33,187 bases of DNA from Fidelibacterota bacterium (GTDB lineage: Bacteria; Fidelibacterota; Marinisomatia; SCGC-AAA003-L08; JACNLC01), in the NCBI GenBank assembly GCA_018657495.1, contig JABHXA010000022.1, positions 1 through 33,187 on the forward strand, read 5' to 3'. The position numbers and the translations under genes were made by a program. The notes beneath the pieces are model-generated. The model saw nothing but the letters and a program-made list of their open reading frames with translations, was not told the origin of the DNA and did not search any database. This document shows, in pieces, positions 32,201 to 33,187 of this stretch. Position 1 is the stretch's first letter, and the number at the start of each line of letters is the position of its first letter.

Positions 32201-33187
32201 TGACCGAAGTATAGTCATTGTTGCAAATGATGTGGATATCGAGACTGATGGCCAGCAATTAGTTTTTTCATGTTCAAGTCAAAATACAGAGATAGTTACC
32301 TGTTCTGCAGGTGAAACATTTAGCGATATTTTTTCCAATGTTGTCATTGATGTTCAAGATAACCGTCATGGTGAAACAGTCATAGATGTGACCGTAAATG
32401 ATGGATTTGGCAGATCAATAGACAGCCAATCATTTACCATGACTATAACAGCAATAGCGGACGAACCAAACTTGGTATTAACGAATGTTTCCGGTGATGA
32501 AGATACTGAAATTTCGTTGGATATTGAAACCGAATTAGTCGACACAGATGGATCAGAGTCTCTTCACATTCAAGTCTGTGATTTACCAGATGGCGTAATT
32601 TTGTCAGCAGGTGAATTGGATGAAGATGGCTGCATGACGGTAGATGAGTATCTTGTTGCAGGTTTGACCATCATCCCTGAACTACATAATGCCGATGATT
32701 TTGATCTTGTCATAATTTCATTTGCCACCGATGCTGAAGGACAGCCCAATGGTGTCCAGGAATCAATGACGGTTGTAATTAATCCAATTGCAGATTTACC
32801 TTATCTTGAAGTTACCGATGCCCAGGGAGATGAAGACACAGCAATTGATCTGACCATATCATCTGAATTAGTTGATACCGATGGTTCTGAATTCCTATTT
32901 ATAAGAATATCAGATATCCCAGTCGGTGCTGAGATGTCGTTGCCATGCACTCTTTTTGGTACTGACTGTCTTTATCTTTCCAATGAATTAGCAGATTTAC
33001 AGGTAACGCCATTTTTGCATAGTGATGAAGATTTCGTTCTCACTATAGAAGCTTTTTCTGTAGAAAATGAAGATGAAATTGCCACAAACACACAGGAAAT
33101 TGCTGTTACTGTAAACGCTGTTGCTGATGAACCTACTCTGACAACGACTGATACAACTACCGATGAAGATACCAGCGTTGACATTAC
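17253..33187 (+). CDS. Giant PKD / LamG / cadherin-like repeat surface protein, TTG start, 3' end outside the window (gene 3)
   Basis: At least 5311 codons are present, open to the last base. Residues 1-22 (MKQRQIWLSLFIITTGILYS then QA) form a signal peptide. Domains in order: PKD 1 and 2 (17319-17834); PKD 3 split by a LamG (17835-18692); PKD 4 and 5 (18696-19202), each with a (N/D)FGD core; module M (19203-19535); seven cadherin-like repeats with M nested in every second one (19548-22649); a cadherin-like domain (22650-22916); another split by a LamG (22917-23810); B-type repeats, a C-type and an F-type (23811-26939); and a D/E array (26940 onward) of about 105-residue repeats with a DED motif at the start and a VND/VAD-x-P end. 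The repeats are acidic with likely Ca2+-binding linkers, as in bacterial adhesins. It is probably a long surface adhesin or fibre. A sorting domain like that of genes 1 and 2 would be expected beyond the window. No enzyme motif was found. Confidence 0.9.
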   Translation, partial: MKQRQIWLSLFIITTGILYSQAVPEVNSLGSVFYNEGESATYTVTYTPVNGGDVISWNFGDGNIVSGNGISHTYTNNGTYNISVTVTNNSGSGQNTGIAFISNLAPVVTLFTIPASGNEGQSLNFIGAGSDAGLDDILSFNWDFGDGNSAQGNSVTHTYIDENTGTYTVTLLITDGEGGSGSQSGTISVSNIDPVINQLIYTSPGSESSVIEFNANISDAGVSDIITYNWNFGDNTSVQSYTTGNYVVALDGNGDYLSLNSPITNAFSEFTIEMWVKGSGGTLYSRDVSTNDGFIEFGYNSSIQFNGSAGLNSLSYAGIPDNIWTHVAAVYDGTNLSVLINGSMVATAPASGLISASNAANFLGRPAANNNNLNGALHHFRFWNSANPQNSIRTNMFSTLNGSESGLLAQILLNEGSGTSSDDNTVNGHNADFGGDSQWINSGGRHAYAENGTYTVSLTVTDGDEGSHTTSSSVTINNANPSILTYNNPGVGDEGIELSFDAYAVNPGFDDLTYTWNFGDNPSQQYGESVTHTYADQGNYSVTLTVTDENDGSTVRTDPVVISNVNPVINSVNIPDMGTQGTSAAFNASASDQGTDTPVYTWDFGDETSTQLGPNVNHTYANYGTFTVTLTVTEEDGGTAETSSEIVVVPDWYVDYTNYQSTASMTAVLYLDHELAGSPYNKVAAFYNGETRGTALPLQVGATWMYFLTVYANSNGETLTFKAYHSDLEMVLDVQETIIFNSNSSYGEPLNPFILNTILNFDHNPELSGIPAQTIEIGEQFDTFDLDDYLVELDGDIVSYFYLNNVNLTITINSNNIVFVAPVNTAWTGTETIRFIVTDQTDDALLGFQDVSFIIEPVDNAPLVLPFTDETIGKVRDFTSFDLDSHLIELDGDQVSWGFDFVTPVIGDPAPNWSLNPSSFQYNMTVTSTVEARARATENSGFILAAFSGNELRGLASPVNVGGSWMYFLTIYSNQVTDDISLKFFDFEIGDVLPVKEAISFLVDDVIGEPQSPFEFHAGNIILTQNADNTIDFEILSEAWYGTEVIEYTVTDNQTINLYTASGTASYTVLDDYYPLLLQIPDQIVEANFSFQPIDLDNYLNSPDEDLVTWTYSGNNDLFVIINNENIATITHPNARTGVWIGDETITFTATDISENNLTGSGSATFTVVDEDHPPSVTGILDQSVGPNINFSTFDLNNYLTEVDGDNVTWQYEFNLPNLGDNIPSWSVQASSFEMSMNLTAVVNSRGVRTGSGSYILGAFAGEENRGIATPILLGDEYVYFMTIFSNTSNEPMTLKFYDAQVGDIVSVDYSFNFVGNDVLGNPQTPLELNAGNLLVSISENDIVQISKVGTGWTGSEEIIFTATDIGTPNLHSNGDAAVYSVLPDNNPVVSQIPSQEIEVGTSFATIDLSQYVTELDGEDILWSSSGGNNIQVNINISTATLTATPLWTGSETITFIATDDTPAGLFGSSSTEFRVRGEDHAPVIADIPGQTIGAGGSFTDFDLDNYLTELDGDDIGWSFEFVNTSGSNLPPEWNINPSAFELSMTVTARVNIRGEIAGSGEYILGAFVNEPGARSVSLRGVAEPVEVNGAYFYFMQTYANTNGENIYFQFFDTNVGDIVPVLENITFQANTVIGDPVSPLELHAGNIILDMNANDLISFTIIDNDWSGTETINFIATDQGTNNSYSGSDQAVFIIDADHTPIIANIPDQNINEGSNFISFDLDSYITEQDNDITSITYTGDVDLTISINGDNLVTIGIPDSDWYGSESIIFTITDQTTNGFSDTDEVMFTVNNVNDSPAIAQIGNQTIEEDSILQIPISASDVDNETLFYSAISDTTGISLEITSTQLTINAADFSGVASILVSVNDGILAANTNFFLIVTPLDDPPTTSNMDITINEDTILSDQLEGYDGDGDPLEYILVSNTSHGDVVLDDNSTGDITYTPTLNYNGTDNFTYKVQTPALYALSLNGNGDHVTIPDTPSLDLTSQYTLEAWIYVDQFVNSAGILSKFQTPGSNGYKLQLSNSGSFDGLQFDGLTTGSGILSSQEWVHIAAVNENGTRTLYVNGEVIPLTGTSYTIASNSDVLKIGSDLSGNYFSGMIDKVRVWGVARTQLEIMSSMFGRIAGNATGLVSSWELDEGNGSTAGDLTSNNNNGSITGASWSTISTAVTSNTSTVFITIDPVNDSPTFTIGADQTVNEDSGEFTLNSWATLISAGPLDELSQTVNFQTSTDNDDLFSVLPTVTSSGDLSFTPSNNEYGTAEVTVILFDDGAAARSDSNQSDPQTFTVTINPVNDEPVFSLSDDITVDEDDGSVDETIPAAAKTVENFVSTLNLGPENEVVEFSQAPIYTLTTNNDALFSDLPEIDADGTLTYAQALNNYGAATISVVINDGGGTDNGGDESSTQQFIINVNPVNDQPSFTTGDNQTILEDEGSTDMLVQGGLQTIELWATNIDLGPDNEVSDLEQSASFSLTTDNDALFLNLPAIDSAGNLTYRVALNGYGSAEISIVLSDNGGLDNGGAEESEIQTFTITVIPVNDQPLVELGNNITDDEDDGSTDLNDLSSQKLLVEWATVPNLGPENEVEDFFQFASISLETDYDALFSEMPILFSNGTLRYTIAQNAFGTANITMTLNDNGGTDNGGLDTFSDTFSITVNQVNDKPVFIPGEDITENEDDGSVDMTVASSLKTVSGFITGLVLGPENEVSDLGQNPTYTLTTDNDGLFVQLPAIDALGILTYQPALNEYGSTVITILLNDNGGTDFGGDDEYSDTFTITVNPVNDEPYFTIGSNQENDEDDGSNDPFVIGETKLTANWATDIVLGPDNEINDLGQTVTFEITTTNDDLFEQLPTINADGDLSYQGAMNKWGSAVISITLMDSGGTDFGGDQRSSTQDITIEYFAVNDAPRLIAVDGEPWVEDMVITILEDEIANFTMTALEVDTTEVIFGSALRTMTITVADTDEFNVVDVTITPDADWFGDQSVTVFVTDEVYFDHQSFTLTVLPVNDAPTFDNDGDILVDEDSGLSTFENWATNIDLGPDNEITILNQTPEFLVDTENGALFDQLPVITSDGTLSFTTLDNANGNALVSVILNDNGGTDNGGVDETTVLNFTISINPVNDPVTFIEAIGDIAVDEDAEATLIDLNTIFTDIDLTNGAPENLQTLFYMVTTVENTDLLTVEIDDDTGILSIAYTTDDHGSSTVTITAADGIARTDYSSLDNQFTVTVNAVADTPDLIVNDVETDEDIPVLISFDSALTDLDGSETLTFEITGLPEGTVINDITELRAEYQFELTPTLHSDLDFDFSVSAIASEDNGSTAINTQTISVTLNPVADTPVFLVSDVTTDEDNTVSLNMIAELVDDDGSEELFLFIPSYPDGVTFNYELVDLGEQGFLLPLESIADLALTPPENSDEDFWLFVNVAAFESPEVFASVEDSILITINAIADEPTLEVPDGNTLEDTTVELTFDSGLTDIDGSETLSIEITGLPVGGTLGDLVDNQDGSFTFELTPPLHDDTDFTLTVYSSATEQNDGDVATVWSDIFVTVDAVADVPNLTVNDAAGTEDTDIDLDISSSLVDDDGSEVLLIHIYDLSDGAFLSNGTLNQDGSYTLLPAELAGLFVTPAPNEHDFTLSIEAETTEDDNGDQAENYQELLVTITPVNDEPFLSEFTDITTDEDIDVVFNYQATDYDIETDNQELIFTCTSSDEVLVICTSESLNRGDVFQTLTLDVQENRHGTAEITVTVNDQFSGRAVDNATFLLTVNPIPDLPILSVEDSVGDEDTIIPLTVISELVDIDGSEELFLFIDNIPDGSEITEPFAIQGELNVYSPEQFDGLEILPPLHSDNDFYLYITAFVQEPDNSFIVNLDTIFVQVDPVADLPTIEISHTDGNEDTIIPLDISGSLIDTDGSETLFFTVENVPDGSTMSEYLNFLDGTYTYTPELAAELSILPPLHSDEDFTLLISSAAVENLDVIITNSLDLDVVVHAIADIPELSMSPALGDEDTDIPLTINTAFVDTDGSESLLLTISGVPLEGNLSAGTDIGGGIWELLMTDLTNLTVHPNEDINEDFSLTVRSATTEGNGGDYAFDEVILPVTVNPINDTPQMSIEDQITDEDIDFGLDISSYDPDILTDNQQMIFSVVSSDESLVSVSVSMDRFLQGSTNSSRIEFDVHDDEYGNADITVTVDDQNGGIIDVTFNVLVNPVNDEPTFLTGADITLDEDDNSSDPLFHATAKTYTAWATEIDLGPGNEFDGHTQGIESNQFATFTLTTDNDDLFSTLPALDSDGELTFRQARNINGTATISIVFTDNGGTEFDGDDTFGTETFQITITPVNDAPLLGNVTGPGFLEDHMISLSFEILFESDENVEWWVIEVDGDNLVFGTDGSEHVTTSSVDGSVLGFLPDADWFGTEEVRVFVADGTYIDSHHFMLEVFPVNDQPSFTSGGDISVLEDSGEYSSQWATDIYMGPTNEVVELEQFATFYTDNDSPGLFSVQPAIDTNGNISFATFQDANGTAEVSVILNDNGGTVNDGYDESVEISFLIDVVSVNDDPILTNLDDVETQEDENLSIQITGSDVDIETNNQELTFTCVSSNEELVLCTIDSQRGIVNRNMTLEVQEHVHGTSVIEVTVSDSQGRSVDSDEFLLTVHAVPDIPELSVLTSQGDEDLQIAVDITVTPVDDDGSEIISFLVDNLPIGSLLSNGTDNEDGSYTLSLDQLVGLTILPPENDGDDFDLSISATSVELSNELQSTTEISTLTVIVDAVADDPAITVSDVETDEDETVELTFSPLLADVDGSESLSFQVNDLPVGSSVSDAVDNDNGTWTIILTPTLHDHNDFDITITTFATEAENEDVAETTSNVLSVSVIAVADPPNLSTSNFETDEDNAVEINFNSTLVDTDGSESLSIAISGVPDDASVTELSDNGDGDFSFVLTPGENNHTDFTLIVTATSEEASNNVTADTVANIDITIHPINDDPILEFIEDLTTFEDIDRSIVIVANDVDIETDGQQLVFSCSSQNTEIVTCSAGETFSDIFSNVVIDVQDNRHGETVIDVTVNDGFGRSIDSQSFTMTITAIADEPNLVLTNVSGDEDTEISLDIETELVDTDGSESLHIQVCDLPDGVILSAGELDEDGCMTVDEYLVAGLTIIPELHNADDFDLVIISFATDAEGQPNGVQESMTVVINPIADLPYLEVTDAQGDEDTAIDLTISSELVDTDGSEFLFIRISDIPVGAEMSLPCTLFGTDCLYLSNELADLQVTPFLHSDEDFVLTIEAFSVENEDEIATNTQEIAVTVNAVADEPTLTTTDTTTDEDTSVDI
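17835..18692 (+). other. PKD domain split by a nested LamG (gene 3)
   Basis: PKD 3 runs to NWNFGDNTSVQSYTTG, then a complete LamG follows (about 17985-18578: VVALDGNGDYLSL ... WTHVAAVYDG ... GALHHFRFWN ... GSGTSSDDNTVNGHNADF). The PKD then resumes with HAYAENGTYTVSLTVTDGD. Joined, the two halves give an ordinary PKD of about 80 residues with the WNFGD and HxYxxxGTYTV motifs at the usual spacing. The four neighbouring PKDs are not interrupted. Confidence 0.85.
19203..19535 (+). repeat. Module M, first copy in gene 3 (not nested)
   Basis: PDWYVDYTNYQSTASMTAVL, then KVAAFYNGETRGTA, WMYFLTVYANS and YGEPLNPF give the M signature. It directly follows PKD 5 and precedes the first cadherin-like repeat. 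The other three M copies in gene 3 (19977-20312, 20919-21251, 21843-22193) are nested. Confidence 0.7.
19548..22649 (+). repeat. Alternating cadherin-like array with M nested in every second repeat
   Basis: Seven repeats share a start like IPxQxIxxGxxFxxFDLDxYLxELDGD and an end like WxGxExIxFxATD. Repeats 1, 3, 5 and 7 (19548-19838, 20478-20777, 21417-21701, 22359-22649) are plain, about 95-100 residues. Repeats 2, 4 and 6 (19839-20477, 20778-21416, 21702-22358) carry module M between the ELDGDxVxW strand and the following strand that opens after HAGN or NAGN. The two-repeat period is 930, 939 and 942 bp. This pattern points to growth by duplication of a two-repeat unit. Confidence 0.85.
22917..23810 (+). 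other. Cadherin-like domain split by a nested LamG (gene 3)
   Basis: A domain of the kind ending YNGTDxFTYxV...TVxITVxPVND begins with MDITINEDTILSDQL, reaches NYNGTDNFTYKVQTP, then breaks. A LamG of about 200 residues follows (23139-23735: LYALSLNGNGDHVTI ... WVHIAAVNENG ... GMIDKVRVWGVAR ... NNNGSITGASW). The outer domain ends with TSTVFITIDPVNDSP. This is the second case in this gene of a LamG placed just before the last strands of a host domain. Confidence 0.8.
23811..26939 (+). repeat. B-type repeat array with one C-type and one F-type repeat
   Basis: Six B repeats (23811, 24141, 24504, 24870, 25233, 25596) share an EDxGS opening, a W-A-T-x-x-x-L-G-P-x-N-E motif, TTDNDxLF, a Y-G-x-A-x-I strand, the DNGGTDxGG loop and the VNDxP linker. 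They average about 120 residues. A C repeat (25962-26267, PDADWFG) and a seventh B (26268-26603) follow, then an F repeat (26604-26939) of general cadherin-like type. The acidic linkers suggest Ca2+ stiffening, by analogy with other adhesin arrays. Confidence 0.8.
26940..33187 (+). repeat. D/E repeat array with an E repeat at every fourth position
   Basis: D repeats (about 105-112 residues) have DED near the start, LVDTDGSExL, a xPxGxxLS turn, TPPLHSDxDFxL and a VADxP linker. They start at 26940, 27246, 27582, 27894, 28542, 28875, 29208, 31194, 31533, 31848, 32469, 32802 and 33135 (cut by the window end). E repeats (DIETDNQxLxF, VQexrHG, VTVxD) start at 28227, 29544, 30885 and 32160. A B-C-B block lies at 29859-30884. 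D repeats resemble repeats common in type I-secreted RTX adhesins of Proteobacteria. Confidence 0.82.

Noticed and set aside
23811..33187. RTX nonapeptide calcium repeats
   Set aside because: The recurring DNGGTDNGG loops are single turns within B repeats, not tandem GGxGxDxxx units.

Overview
The window looks like the chromosome of an AT-rich marine-type bacterium of the FCB superphylum. The C-terminal domains of the first two proteins carry the NYPNPFNPTTEI / FPNPFNPITEI opening and the K-M-I-L-L-K-like ending of FlgD-like, type IX secretion (T9SS type A) sorting domains. Tandem GWxW(L/I)xxN modules and large LamG proteins of this style are what I associate with Candidatus Neomarinimicrobiota and its relatives. 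The phylum is inference; the sorting-domain motifs are seen directly.

The window holds only three genes, all on the + strand and all encoding giant secreted or cell-surface proteins. Gene 1 (236-8476) and gene 2 (8559-17051; a longer start at 8502 is possible) are tandem paralogues with the same domain order: signal peptide, LamG with Cys-rich loop inserts, Fn3-like domain, a carboxypeptidase-regulatory-like domain that contains a LamG that contains an array of 15-residue Asp/Asn repeats, two more regulatory-like domains, a conserved Gly/Ser-rich region of unknown function, Big_5-like and BACON-like domains, a module called M here, two GWxW modules, a second M module and the sorting domain. 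They are close enough to be one operon. Gene 3 starts at a TTG codon (17253) after a 201-bp gap with two hairpins. It stays open to the end of the window (at least 5311 codons), has no ATG start near its signal peptide, and has lost its C-terminus to the window edge.

Gene 3 reads as: signal peptide; five PKD domains, the third split by a LamG; module M; seven cadherin-like repeats in which every second copy carries an inserted M module (a 930-942 bp super-repeat); two further cadherin-like domains, the second split by another LamG; a B-type repeat array; then a long array in which an E-type repeat occurs at every fourth position. The frame has no stop or frameshift in the parts I translated.

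The strongest unusual theme is domain nesting. All four internal LamG domains sit inside another beta-sandwich domain, and three of the M modules are also nested. In genes 1 and 2 the nesting is three levels deep. My inference is a set of co-located surface fibres whose binding domains project sideways from the stalk. No RNA gene, CRISPR array, insertion sequence or transporter gene is visible.
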